DNA of 64,000 nucleotides, from assembly GCA_045124505.1 (NCBI GenBank), contig JBGVLZ010000024.1, positions 1 through 64,000 on the forward strand, written 5' to 3'. Shown one piece after another: positions 15,904 through 24,518 of this stretch. The DNA is from RGIG7213 sp045124505 (GTDB lineage Bacteria > Bacillota > Clostridia > Oscillospirales > CAG-272). Below the pieces are notes generated by a model, which was not told the origin of the DNA, did no database searches, and worked only from the letters and a program-made list of their open reading frames with translations. The translations under genes were made by a program, and so were the position numbers. Each line of letters opens with the position of its first letter. The first letter of the stretch is position 1.

Positions 15904-16329
15904 ATGGCTAAGAAAATAATGGCTTATGTTAAGTTGCAGCTGCCCGCAGGCAAAGCAACACCCCAGCCCCCTGTTGGTCCGGCTCTCGGTCAGCACGGTG
16001 TTAACATCGCAGCATTTACAAAAGAATTCAACGAAAGAACAAAGAACGATATCGGTCTTATTATCCCCGTAGTTATCACTATCTACGCTGACAGATCGTT
16101 CTCATTCATAACAAAGACTCCCCCCGCAGCAGTTCTTATAAAGAAGGCTGCAGGTATTGAATCCGGTTCTGCTGCTCCCAACAAGACAAAGGTAGCAAAG
16201 ATCACAAAGGAACAGGTTCAGAAGATCGCCGAAACAAAGAAGCCCGACCTTACTTCCGGCTCGCTTGAAGCAGCTATGAGTATGATCGCAGGTACTGCAC
16301 GCAGTATGGGCATCACGGTAGAGGACTAA
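15904..16329 (+). CDS. rplK: 50S ribosomal protein L11
   Basis: A 141-residue L11, the normal length, with the hallmark 'LQLPAGKATPQPPVGPALGQHGVNI' N-terminal domain and the C-terminal rRNA-binding domain ending 'GTARSMGITVED'. L11 forms the GTPase-associated centre of the 50S subunit with 23S rRNA. It follows the probable L1-controlled leader and precedes rplA by 15 bases. Codon use is that of a highly expressed gene. Confidence 0.98.
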   Translation: MAKKIMAYVKLQLPAGKATPQPPVGPALGQHGVNIAAFTKEFNERTKNDIGLIIPVVITIYADRSFSFITKTPPAAVLIKKAAGIESGSAAPNKTKVAKITKEQVQKIAETKKPDLTSGSLEAAMSMIAGTARSMGITVED

Positions 16330-16344
16330 GGGAGGTAGACGATA

Positions 16345-17037
16345 ATGTTTAAAGGTAAGAAATATACAGACAGCACAAAGCTTATCGACAAGGCTAAGTT
16401 TTACGATGCTGAAGAAGCACTTGCTCTCGTTTGCCAGACAGCAAAGGCAAAGTTCGACGAAACGATCGAGCTTCACGTACGTCTCGGCGTTGACAGCCGT
16501 CACGCAGACCAGCAGGTAAGAGGCGCTGTTGTCCTCCCCAACGGTACAGGTAAGACTGTCCGCACACTCGTTTTCGCAAGAGGCGACAAGGCAGAAGCTG
16601 CTAAGGCAGCAGGCGCAGACTTCGTAGGCGCTGAAGATATGGTAGCAAAGATAACACAGGAAAACTGGTTTGATTTCGACGTTGTTATCGCATCTCCCGA
16701 CATGATGGGCGTTATCGGTCGTCTCGGTAAGGTTCTCGGTCCTAAGGGACTTATGCCTAACCCCAAGGCAGGTACTGTTACTCCCGACGTTGCTAAGGCT
16801 GTTACAGAAGCTAAGGCAGGTAAGATCGAGTACAGACTTGACAAGACAAACATCATCCACTGCCCCATCGGTAAGGCTTCCTTCGGTGCTGAAAAGCTTA
16901 CAGAAAACTTCGATACACTTATGGGTGCTATCGTTAAGGCTAAGCCTGCAGCTGCTAAGGGTCAGTACCTCAAGAGCGTTTCCATCGCTTCCACAATGGG
17001 CCCCGGCATCAAGATCAACACATCTAAGCTCGGCTAA
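16345..17037 (+). CDS. rplA: 50S ribosomal protein L1
   Basis: A 230-residue L1 with the family motif 'VVLPNGTGKTVRTLVFA' and the signature 'IGRLGKVLGPKGLMPNPKAGTVT'. L1 forms the stalk that handles E-site tRNA, and it represses translation of the rplKA mRNA. A GGGAGG site precedes the start. The operon ends here in a terminator, so rplJ and rplL, which normally follow, are not in this position. Confidence 0.98.
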   Translation: MFKGKKYTDSTKLIDKAKFYDAEEALALVCQTAKAKFDETIELHVRLGVDSRHADQQVRGAVVLPNGTGKTVRTLVFARGDKAEAAKAAGADFVGAEDMVAKITQENWFDFDVVIASPDMMGVIGRLGKVLGPKGLMPNPKAGTVTPDVAKAVTEAKAGKIEYRLDKTNIIHCPIGKASFGAEKLTENFDTLMGAIVKAKPAAAKGQYLKSVSIASTMGPGIKINTSKLG

Positions 17038-17049
17038 TTAAAAATAAAC

Positions 17050-17087
17050 GGCTTTCACTTCATTTGAGGTGAAAGCCTTATTTTTTT
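17050..17087 (+). terminator. Terminator after rplA
   Basis: Arms GGCTTTCAC (17050-17058) and GTGAAAGCC (17069-17077) are followed by a T-run. It separates rplKA from anything downstream. Confidence 0.9.
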
Positions 17088-17090
17088 GTA

Positions 17091-17180
17091 ATGAAATGCC
17101 TGCGGCATGAAATGCGGCGGCGCCGCCTGAAATGTTTGTTTTACAAACATGAAATGTTATTCGCCATGCGAATAACATTA
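17091..17180. repeat. Chain of four hairpins spaced by TGAAAT
   Basis: Successive palindromes: ATGCC/GGCAT, GCGGC/GCCGC, TGTTTGT/ACAAACA and GTTATTCGC/GCGAATAAC, separated by TGAAAT-type spacers. The same order, read in the other direction, occurs at 31660-31745 and 35698-35793 with different arm sequences that stay complementary. Confidence 0.85.
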
Positions 17181-17189
17181 AGACGTAGG

Positions 17190-17776
17190 GGCGTGCATCG
17201 CACGTCCGCATTAAACGCCTTCCGTAGGGGACGACGTCCTCGACGTCCCGCATGAAACGAGCGTAAATGGGTAAAAAACGGCGGGAGCAAAATCTCGCTG
17301 CGGCTCGGTCACGTTCGGGTTCTGACATGCCACCGGCATGTCATTCATTGCCCTCACGCCGCTTCGCTACCCGCCCTACAACATCACGTCAGAATGAATA
17401 AAAACCATATTTCCGCCAGGAAATATGCACCCCTTGCCTGCGGTTGGGCGCAGGCGGGGTGCTTGATAATTTTAACGCCTTATATAACAAACAAAAATGG
17501 TTTTAAAACGGGACGTCGTCACCTTGTAAAGCAAAGTGATTGCGTCTTAACCCCTACAGGCACCGCCCCGAATATACAGACCGTATAACAAAAAAATGAA
17601 AATATTTCCGCAGGAAATATGCGCATCCCCCGGTGGGGGGTCCGGGGATGCGCCATCACGTTGAAATTTGTAAAAATAAACCCAATAATTCGAACGGGGC
17701 GACGTCCCTCATAAAACGAACAAAAATGGATTTGCACCATCACCATTTTCAATTTTCAATTATTTATCCCCCGAAT
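17190..17776. repeat. REP-like mosaic including a roughly 200-bp element
   Basis: GTAG modules of the GGCGTGC and GGGACG classes are followed by a degenerate GGCGGG module, a compact nested hairpin (17407-17462: ATATTTCC/GGAAATAT, GCACCCC/GGGGTGC, GCCTGCG/CGCAGGC), and from about 17572 to 17776 a longer element. That element holds ATATTTCC/GGAAATAT, GCGCATCCCC/GGGGATGCGC and an AT-rich tail. A close inverted copy of the longer element lies at about 47236-47442, and a partial one at about 52560-52700. Confidence 0.85.
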
Positions 17777-17829
17777 CAAATGCGCAAAAACGAAAAATTA
17801 AATATTCCGTAAATTGAGTCTTTTACTTG

Positions 17830-17858
17830 TTGATATTTGTCAAAAAATGTGATATATT
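17830..17858 (+). promoter_or_regulatory. Promoter of lipoprotein gene
   Basis: TTGATA at 17830-17835, 17-base spacer, TATATT at 17853-17858, 44 bases before the start codon at 17903. Confidence 0.7.
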
Positions 17859-17902
17859 TAATAAACACAGACACTAAACAACATTTTAAGAAGGAAGCTG
17901 TT

Positions 17903-18562
17903 ATGAAAAAAATTTTATCGTCATTTTTGATCCTTTGCATTACCGTTTCGTTTTTGACCGCCTGCGGAGGCAAAAATGATACAACACCGTCCGATGAAAA
18001 TTCCATTATCGGGCTTTGGAAAACGTCCGTTGATATGTCATTCAAGTTCAACGATGCCTTTAAAACCGAAAGTCCTGTTGATATCGACCTTCCTGAGGTG
18101 ACGGGATTTGTATTCGATATGACTTTTGAATTCCGTGATGACACCACATACACAACAAAGATAAGCAAGGAAAGCGGAGAAAAAGCAAAGCAGTCTGTAA
18201 AGCCGTCGCTTATAAATGCCTTTACGGTGCTTTATGAGGAGCTGGCAAAAAATGCAGGTGTAACACTTGAAGCATTTCTTAAAGAATCCGAAATTGAGAA
18301 TTTTGATTCGCTTGTCGATATGCTTTTTGAAACCGAAGAATTTGCAGAGCTTATGATAGGCTTTGAAAACAGCGGAAAATACATGATCGACGGTGACAAA
18401 ATTTACGAAACAGCCGATATAAACGGTGAATTTGACAAGAGCTCATACACGGTTTTCACCATTTCCGACGGAAAACTGACCTTTACTGATATGGTTAATT
18501 CCGATCATGATGCTGACACATCGCTTAAATCGTTCCTTCCGCTTGTATTTGAAAAGCAGTAA
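17903..18562 (+). CDS. Secreted lipoprotein of unknown function
   Basis: The frame is open from 17837, but the start is ATG 17903: an AAGGAAG site is present and the lipoprotein signal peptide begins there (MKKILSS, lipobox ending at C21). The mature 199-residue part has the look of a small beta-barrel lipocalin-like or DUF-type domain ('IGLWKTSVDM', 'FEFRDDTTYTTK', 'YMIDGDKIYE..', 'SYTVFTISDGKLTFTD'), as in many clostridial lipoproteins whose second half repeats a 'GKY.IDGDKI' pattern. I cannot assign a function. It is a single gene with its own promoter and terminator. Confidence 0.8.
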   Translation: MKKILSSFLILCITVSFLTACGGKNDTTPSDENSIIGLWKTSVDMSFKFNDAFKTESPVDIDLPEVTGFVFDMTFEFRDDTTYTTKISKESGEKAKQSVKPSLINAFTVLYEELAKNAGVTLEAFLKESEIENFDSLVDMLFETEEFAELMIGFENSGKYMIDGDKIYETADINGEFDKSSYTVFTISDGKLTFTDMVNSDHDADTSLKSFLPLVFEKQ

Positions 18563-18591
18563 GGTAAAATTAATATTATGTAAACACATAT

Positions 18592-18636
18592 GGAGCCGGC
18601 TCAGTTAAAGAATTGAGCCGGCTCCTTTATTATTTC
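18592..18636 (+). terminator. Terminator of lipoprotein gene
   Basis: Arms GGAGCCGGCTCA (18592-18603) and TGAGCCGGCTCC (18614-18625) are followed by a T-rich tract. The arms share the GGCTCA core with the terminators at 1225 and 19055. Confidence 0.88.
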
Positions 18637-18654
18637 ATTCAACGTGGTGTTGTA

Positions 18655-18910
18655 ATTTGAAACCCGTTTTTGTTTGTTTTATGCGGGACGTCGTCACTTC
18701 ATTTTTCTTTATTGAAATCAACAAACATACCGCCCGCGGCGGTGCGCCCTATGCCCGTGGCGGCTCGTACCGAGCCGGGGGGGACGGGCAGGGCGCCGTT
18801 TGAAACCCATTTAATCTGACACCTCATCCGTCTGTAAAGGTGTTTAATTTTCACGGGTCGTCGTGGGCGCCGACCCCTACGGAAGGCGTTTAATGCTACG
18901 GTCTTGTATA
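18655..18910. repeat. REP-like modules and nested poly-C cruciform
   Basis: Holds an incomplete GGGACGTCGTC module, a nested cruciform at 18729-18796 (same sequence class as 14396 and 26887), part of the CACCTCATCCGT frame element, and a GGGTCGTCGTGGGCGCCGAC-type module. The remaining bases to 19034 show nothing I recognise. Confidence 0.82.
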
Positions 18911-19034
18911 TTCGGGATGATACTTGTAGTATATTGTTTCACATAAAAGTTTTCAAATCGCCATTTGCCTGCAGTGGTGGTGCAGGCATGGCGCCGATAC
19001 TGTAAAGATTTAGATGAAACAAGGGATTAAAACA

Positions 19035-19098
19035 GAAAAAAATATAAAAAAACAGGGCGGCTCATTTTGGAAACAATTCCTAAAAATGAGCCTGCCCC
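19035..19098 (-). terminator. Terminator of the WG-repeat protein gene
   Basis: On the minus strand a hairpin with arms GGGGCAGGCTCATTTTT and AAAATGAGCCGCCC (complement of 19055-19098) is followed by a T-rich run (complement of 19035-19053). It again uses the GGCTCATTT core. Confidence 0.85.
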
Positions 19099-19106
19099 TT
19101 TTGTTA

Positions 19107-20438
19107 TTATTGATTATCGAGCTTTGCGAATGCGCACCAGCCGTCATTTACGGTATATGCCAGGAAGACGCCGTCAGAACATTCTGTTATACGGTCATAT
19201 TCAAAGGGAACTACCACACGTCCCTCAAGGTCGATAACGCCTTTTTTGCCATCCTTGTCGCCGACGACCGCAAGACCTTCGCAAAACGGTGTTGCGTATG
19301 TGTATTTGATTTCAGCAGTCCAGTCATTTTTCAGTGCGTAAAAGCCGTATTTTCCGTCCTTTTCGAGAAGCATTCTCTGATTGGAATAGGAAATAAGCTT
19401 TGTGCCGAATGGCGGTGCAAGCTCCTTACCCTTGTAATTCACGAGCACGTCATAATCCTCGGTCAAAACATTTTTTCTGTAAGCTATAACACGCACCATG
19501 ACGTAACCGCTGTCAAAGTAAAGCGAGCCTGTGCCGTATATATCGGTATTTCCGACAGGAAGTGCCGTGAACATTTCTTTTCCGTTTTCGTTATAGCAGA
19601 AAAGCTCACCGTTTTTATGGACTATTCCGTATCCATCGGAAAAATTATACGCTTTATCGCATGAAAGCGAAAAAACATCCTCGCCGTTTGCGTTTTTGTA
19701 TACAAAATTTCCGTCCTGCTTCACGGCATAAAGCGTCTGCGCCTTGCCGAGTGCGGGTGATGAATTGAAATAAATCCCATTATCGAGCGACTCCGACCTT
19801 TCAAAGCTGCCGTTTTTAATGACATGATCCGCACCGTTAATGCGGAAAACGGGTAAGCCGTTTTTATCTCTTTTATAAACAAGCTCGGTTATAGTATCCG
19901 TCTGCACTGATACGAGCTTTTCGCCGTTTGGTGCGTAGACAGTTGAAACACCGCCCTCGCTTGCGATGATATAGCCCATATAAAGCTCAGCGGAGTAAAG
20001 GTCGCTTTCCTTTTGGGAATATTCAAACAAACGCTCAATACCGTCTTCATTGTAGCTGACCGACGTGGCAGGCTTCAAAACTTTTGATGAAGCGTAGCTT
20101 TTCGGCAGGTTCAGCGGAAGCCTTGCAATTACGTGCTTTTCGCTGTTGTAAATACCGTTTGTGACCTTATATCCGTCACTTAAATAGCCGTCGGCACTCG
20201 GTATTTCCACAGGCTCAGGCTGTGTTTCCTCATATATATGACCGCCGTCCTCCGTTTCGGGAGCATCTGTTCCGACTATATCCTTCGGAGGCGGTTCTGT
20301 TTCGTCTGTATCCTGCTTTCTGTCGATAAATGTAAAGTCATAATATCCCTCGGCATACAATACCGCCGAAAGCACGGCACCGCACATAAGAATAACACAC
20401 AGCACCGTTATTATTATTTTTTTTCCTGTTTGTGCCAT
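19107..20438 (-). CDS. Membrane-anchored WG-repeat protein
   Basis: The 443-residue protein has an N-terminal membrane helix (about residues 8-30), an acidic Pro/Thr/Glu linker (about 40-80), and an extracellular part. The C-terminal third carries WG-type repeats: 'EKDGKYGFYALKND', 'YATPFCEGLAVVGDKDGKKGVIDLEGRVVVPFEYD' and 'VNDGWCAFAKL'. Earlier segments ('GYGIVHKNGELFCYNENG') look like degenerate copies. WG-repeat proteins fold as beta-rich surface modules; their ligands are mostly unknown. It is the last minus-strand gene after gyrA but is separated from it by a repeat array, so it is probably transcribed alone. Confidence 0.82.
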   Translation of the reverse strand: MAQTGKKIIITVLCVILMCGAVLSAVLYAEGYYDFTFIDRKQDTDETEPPPKDIVGTDAPETEDGGHIYEETQPEPVEIPSADGYLSDGYKVTNGIYNSEKHVIARLPLNLPKSYASSKVLKPATSVSYNEDGIERLFEYSQKESDLYSAELYMGYIIASEGGVSTVYAPNGEKLVSVQTDTITELVYKRDKNGLPVFRINGADHVIKNGSFERSESLDNGIYFNSSPALGKAQTLYAVKQDGNFVYKNANGEDVFSLSCDKAYNFSDGYGIVHKNGELFCYNENGKEMFTALPVGNTDIYGTGSLYFDSGYVMVRVIAYRKNVLTEDYDVLVNYKGKELAPPFGTKLISYSNQRMLLEKDGKYGFYALKNDWTAEIKYTYATPFCEGLAVVGDKDGKKGVIDLEGRVVVPFEYDRITECSDGVFLAYTVNDGWCAFAKLDNQ

Positions 20439-20486
20439 ATTTGTCCTATAAAATATGATTTTCCTTTTATTCGGGGGAAACCCATT

Positions 20487-20726
20487 CTATTTAGATAATA
20501 GAGAATAGATAATAGAGAATAGATATAAACGGCTTCGCCGAATTACATACAGGGAAAATATCTATTATCTATTCAATTTTATCTCTTATCTATTATCTTA
20601 ATTCTGTTACAATCCCATTTTCGTTTATTTCATTCGGGCGTGGTGACGGTGCGCTCGCCTGCCCCCCCACGGTTGACAAAGTCAACCGCCACAGGCGAAA
20701 GCGCACATATTTCCTTACGGAAATAT
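20487..20726. repeat. ATAGATA tracts and nested poly-C cruciform
   Basis: Two tracts of 7-base ATAGATA/ATAGAGA units (about 20492-20525 and 20558-20602) and a nested element at 20649-20726: GTGCGC/GCGCAC, TCGCCTG/CAGGCGA, a C7 run, GGTTGAC/GTCAACC and a terminal ATATTTCC/GGAAATAT hairpin. It sits directly below the gyrA stop codon and may end that transcript. Confidence 0.85.
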
Positions 20727-20737
20727 ATTTACGTTAA

Positions 20738-23221
20738 TTATTCCTCTGATGTTTCTTCAACTGCCTCGGATACTTCTTCTTCCTCAGAATCCGTATGCGT
20801 GAAGTTTACGACCATGTCGCCCTCTTCCTTGAAGCGGACAACGATAACGCCGACAGCGGCACGTCCGCATACGCGCACGTCGCTTGCACGGAATCTGATG
20901 AGTATACCGTTCATCGTTACGATAATGATATCTTCATTGTCGGAAACTGATGCAATACCTGCAAGCTTGCCCGATTCCTCGGTTATCTTGTGGCACACAA
21001 CGCCCTTACCGCCGCGTCCGTGTACGGAATAATTTTCAAATTCAGTACGCTTGCCATAGCCCTTTTCGGTGATGGACAACAGCTTCTTGCCTTCCTCGCA
21101 GACAGCCGCACCCGTTACAAAGTCGCCCTCGGCAAGTCTTACACCGCGGACACCCTTCGATGCTCTGCCCATTTCTCTTACGTGGCGTTCATTGAAGCAT
21201 ACAGCCTGACCCTCGTGTGTACATACCACAACGTCACGGCTTCCGTCAGTAAGACGTACAAAGAGCAGCTCGTTATCGTCCTCAAGCAGAATTGCGATCT
21301 TACCGCCTTTTCTCTTCTGCTCAAACTCGGAAAGCTTCGTCTTCTTGACAGTACCGTTCTTCGTTACCATCAAGAGATATCCGCCCTTGGAGAAATCTTC
21401 AACAGGCACAAGCGCCGTTATCTTTTCGTTTTCCGCAAGGTCAATTACATTGACTATATTTGAGCCCTTCGACGTTCTGCTTCCCTTCGGGAGTGAGTAT
21501 ACCTTCTTCATGAATACACGTCCGGTATTTGTGAACATCATCATGTACGAATGGCTGTGAGCCGCAACGACGTTGATGACAAAGTCATCCTCCTTCGTTG
21601 TCATGCTCTTGAGTCCCTTACCGCCCTTATTCTGTACTGAATAGTCGGATGCGGGCTGCATCTTGATGTAACCGCCGTATGTGAGTGTTACGACACAGTT
21701 TTCACGCTCGATAAGATCCTCGTCTATTATTTCCTCGTCGGATTCTTCTATTCTTGTTCTTCTTTCATCACCGAACTTATCTCTTATCTGGATAAGCTCC
21801 TCCTTGATGATGGCGTGGAGCTTCGTTTCATCGGCAAGCACGCCCTCAAGCTCTACGATAAGCGCACGGAGCTTTGCAAGCTCCTCTTCTATCTTGAATG
21901 TTTCAAGATTTGACAGCTTACCTAACTGCATTTCGACGATAGCCTGAGCCTGAACGTCATCAAGCTCAAACCTCTCACAAAGGCTGAGCTTTGCATCGGG
22001 GATAGACTTTGATGTACGTATTATGCTTATGACCTCATCGATATTGTCAATGGCAATATGAAGTCCGTCGAGTATATGCGCACGCTTTTTCGCCTTGTCA
22101 AGGTCAAATTCGACACGGCGGCGGACGACCTCTTCCTGATGTGCGATGTAGTGCTTGAGTATTTCTTTAAGGGAAAGACACTTAGGCTCACCGTTAACGA
22201 GTGCAAGCATATTTACAGCGCACGTATCCTGAAGCTGTGTGTATTTATAAAGCTGATTGAGTATTACCTGACCGTTTGCATCACGTCTGTACTCAACAAC
22301 TATCTTCATTCCGTGACGTCCGCTTTCATCACGCAGGGCTGTGATACCCTCAATTTTCTTTGCTTTTACAAGCTCTGCCATGCTCATAACAAGCATAGCC
22401 TTGTTTACCATGTAGGGTATTTCGTAAATTTCTATTCTGTGCTTGTCCTCAAACACCTCGGCACGTGCACGCACTACAATTCTGCCATGTCCCGTTGCAT
22501 ACGCATCGTATATTCCCTGCGTGCCGTGAATGGTGGCATACGTCGGGAAGTCGGGGCCCTTGATGAACGTCATAAGCTCACGTACGTCGGCATCGGGGTT
22601 TTCCATAAGGTAAACAGTACCGTCAATTACCTCACGCAGGTTATGCGGCGGCACGTTTGTCGCCATACCGACGGCAATACCGATGGAGCCGTTTACAAGC
22701 AGGTTCGGAAAACGTGCAGGGAGGACCTGCGGCTCTTTTCTTGTATTATCGAAGTTGGGATCGTAGTCAATTACGTTTTTCTCGATATCGGCAAGCATAT
22801 AGTCCGCAAGGCGTGACATTCTTGCTTCCGTATAACGGTAAGCAGCTGCACCGTCGCCGTCTACGTTACCGAAGTTACCCTTACCGTCTATAAGCGTATA
22901 GCGAAGCGAGAAGGGCTGTGCCAATCGTACCATCGAATCGTAAACGGCTGTGTCGCCGTGCGGATGGTAACGTCCGAGCACATTACCGACTGTCGTTGCC
23001 GATTTTCTGTGAGGATTGCTGTGAACGAGGTTATCCTCGTACATAGCGTACAGAATACGGCGGTGAACAGGCTTAAGACCGTCACGCACGTCGGGAAGCG
23101 CACGTGAAACGATAACCGACATAGAATATTCCATAAAGGACTTTTTGACTTCCTTTTCGATATTAATATCGACTATCTTCTGGTCTTTGTATTCAATATC
23201 CTGGCTTTTGTATTTTTCCAT
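20738..23221 (-). CDS. gyrA: DNA gyrase subunit A
   Basis: GyrA cuts and rejoins DNA in the supercoiling reaction. The 827-residue protein has the winged-helix breakage domain with catalytic Tyr130 in 'YRYTEAR', and the quinolone region 'GRYHPHGDTAVYD' carries Thr91 and Asp95, normal wild-type residues. A C-terminal beta-pinwheel domain with the GyrA-box in a variant form (QKRKGGK) marks it as gyrase rather than topoisomerase IV. The acidic C-terminal tail is Glu-rich. The start has a GGAGATT site. It lies downstream of gyrB and the PfkB-like gene, with a repeat array between. Confidence 0.97.
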   Translation of the reverse strand: MEKYKSQDIEYKDQKIVDINIEKEVKKSFMEYSMSVIVSRALPDVRDGLKPVHRRILYAMYEDNLVHSNPHRKSATTVGNVLGRYHPHGDTAVYDSMVRLAQPFSLRYTLIDGKGNFGNVDGDGAAAYRYTEARMSRLADYMLADIEKNVIDYDPNFDNTRKEPQVLPARFPNLLVNGSIGIAVGMATNVPPHNLREVIDGTVYLMENPDADVRELMTFIKGPDFPTYATIHGTQGIYDAYATGHGRIVVRARAEVFEDKHRIEIYEIPYMVNKAMLVMSMAELVKAKKIEGITALRDESGRHGMKIVVEYRRDANGQVILNQLYKYTQLQDTCAVNMLALVNGEPKCLSLKEILKHYIAHQEEVVRRRVEFDLDKAKKRAHILDGLHIAIDNIDEVISIIRTSKSIPDAKLSLCERFELDDVQAQAIVEMQLGKLSNLETFKIEEELAKLRALIVELEGVLADETKLHAIIKEELIQIRDKFGDERRTRIEESDEEIIDEDLIERENCVVTLTYGGYIKMQPASDYSVQNKGGKGLKSMTTKEDDFVINVVAAHSHSYMMMFTNTGRVFMKKVYSLPKGSRTSKGSNIVNVIDLAENEKITALVPVEDFSKGGYLLMVTKNGTVKKTKLSEFEQKRKGGKIAILLEDDNELLFVRLTDGSRDVVVCTHEGQAVCFNERHVREMGRASKGVRGVRLAEGDFVTGAAVCEEGKKLLSITEKGYGKRTEFENYSVHGRGGKGVVCHKITEESGKLAGIASVSDNEDIIIVTMNGILIRFRASDVRVCGRAAVGVIVVRFKEEGDMVVNFTHTDSEEEEVSEAVEETSEE

Positions 23222-23261
23222 TTGAATCTCCGTATGTATTTATATTTCAATTACCCATTTG

Positions 23262-23547
23262 TGTTCATTTAATTCGGGGGTGGTGCGTAGGGGTTGGCGC
23301 CTCGACAACCCGTTTCAAACCCGTTTACGCTCGTTTCATGCGGGACGTCGAGGGCGCCGTCCCCTACGGTTTGCGGACGTGCGATGCACGCCAAGACGGA
23401 AGGCGTTTAATTCGGGGTGATGCTGTAGGGGCGGTTCACGAACCGCCCGTTTTAAACCCATTTCCATTCATTTCATTCAACGTGATTACGGCACACCCGC
23501 CCGTCCCCACCACGGGCGAGGGTGTGCATATTTCCTATCGGAAATAT
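23262..23547. repeat. REP-like mosaic between the PfkB-like gene and gyrA
   Basis: Modules: mixed GTAGGGGTTGG type, GGGACG class, GGACGTGC class, GTAGGGGCGGTTC class, and a compact nested hairpin at 23491-23547 (GCACACCC/GGGTGTGC, GCCCGT/ACGGGC, ATATTTCC/GGAAATAT). It interrupts the gyrB-gyrA transcript. Confidence 0.85.
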
Positions 23548-23570
23548 GTTTTTATTAATTCTGCTTTATT

Positions 23571-24518
23571 TCAATAAGTTCTGAAATCAAGATTTTTCAT
23601 GTTTTGTTTTACCGCATCGGGACTTGGAATATTACCCATCCCGTCAACGGCTGATGAATAAGATGAAGCATACTGCAAGGCATATTCGGCATTGTACCCC
23701 GAAAACTCATAAGCCTTTAAAAACGAGGCGATAAATGCCGGACGGCAGTAAATGCTTTCGTTTCTGCTTCTTTTGACCGTGCAGGCACAAAGAGTGTCGG
23801 GGGAAGAATAAATATTTCCCCTTTTTCCGAGGGTACACAGCACCGTCGCACCCGTTTGCTTTGTTATGCCCTTGACTGCCGAAAGCGCTTCGGCAAGACT
23901 TTCGATCTTTTCAAACAGGTAATCGTAAAGCTCACAGTATCCCATGACGATAAATTCGGGCTTTTCCTTAAACGCAAGGCGCATGTCAGCACCCGAAAAG
24001 TCTGTGACTGTTTTAATGCCGGTATTTTTGAGCATCCTTATGATATCGCAGTACGTGCCTACCTCAAGGTCGTCGGGATATGCGCCTGACAAAACGAAAT
24101 ATTCAGGCATCGGCTCCGTTTCCCTCATCAGCTTTGTCAAGGAAAATATTTCCTTTATCGAAACTGTACGTGTTTCACGCATTTCAAGCGTTGTTACCGA
24201 ATCATCCGTTGTAAATACCGTTTTTATGGGTGTAGGCGTATTTATTTCGATGAAGTGACAGCCGACGCTTCGGCTTGTCAGAAAATCCGTTAAGTATTTT
24301 CCCAAAAGCCCTCCGCAAAAGCCGAATGCGCTTGTCATGACACCCATCGATGCCAGATAATCAGACACGGCAATACCGTCTGCGGGCTTGCAAAGCCCTG
24401 CGCCCGAGCACATATTTGCCATACCCTTTTTCACGTCCGTTTCACTTTCGTAAACGGCTGTGAACGACGGGCACATCGTCAGCGTATTTACGGAAAAACC
24501 GTATTTGTCACAGTTCAT
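23571..24518 (-). CDS. PfkB-fold protein lacking the catalytic GAGD motif (probable pseudokinase)
   Basis: The 315-residue product has the PfkB/ribokinase layout, closest in feel to 1-phosphofructokinases: 'TLTMCPSFTAVYE' in place of the substrate-binding TLNPA start, 'ADGIAVSDYLASMGVMTSAFGFCGGLLGKYL', 'EYFVLSGAYPDD' and the C-terminal 'FIASFLKAYEFSGYNAEYALQYASSYSSA'. The GAGD anion-hole/base motif that should precede 'SFVAGF' is YCRP at 257-260, so phosphotransfer looks lost. Its start overlaps the gyrB stop by one base (TAATG), so it is translated with gyrB. It may have a regulatory or binding role. The fold call is firm; its function is unknown. Confidence 0.78.
   Translation of the reverse strand: MNCDKYGFSVNTLTMCPSFTAVYESETDVKKGMANMCSGAGLCKPADGIAVSDYLASMGVMTSAFGFCGGLLGKYLTDFLTSRSVGCHFIEINTPTPIKTVFTTDDSVTTLEMRETRTVSIKEIFSLTKLMRETEPMPEYFVLSGAYPDDLEVGTYCDIIRMLKNTGIKTVTDFSGADMRLAFKEKPEFIVMGYCELYDYLFEKIESLAEALSAVKGITKQTGATVLCTLGKRGNIYSSPDTLCACTVKRSRNESIYCRPAFIASFLKAYEFSGYNAEYALQYASSYSSAVDGMGNIPSPDAVKQNMKNLDFRTY

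Noticed and set aside
15193..15996. 267-residue ORF antisense to nusG and the rplK leader
   Set aside because: Overlaps two certain genes on the plus strand and has no recognisable domain.
17091..17180. Hairpin chains as a CRISPR array
   Set aside because: The hairpins differ in sequence and the constant part is only about six bases; no repeat of 24-37 bases, no uniform unique spacers, no cas genes.
22058..22816. Long ORF antisense to gyrA (252 residues)
   Set aside because: Shadow of the real gene in another frame; Cys/Tyr/His-rich composition and no start signal.
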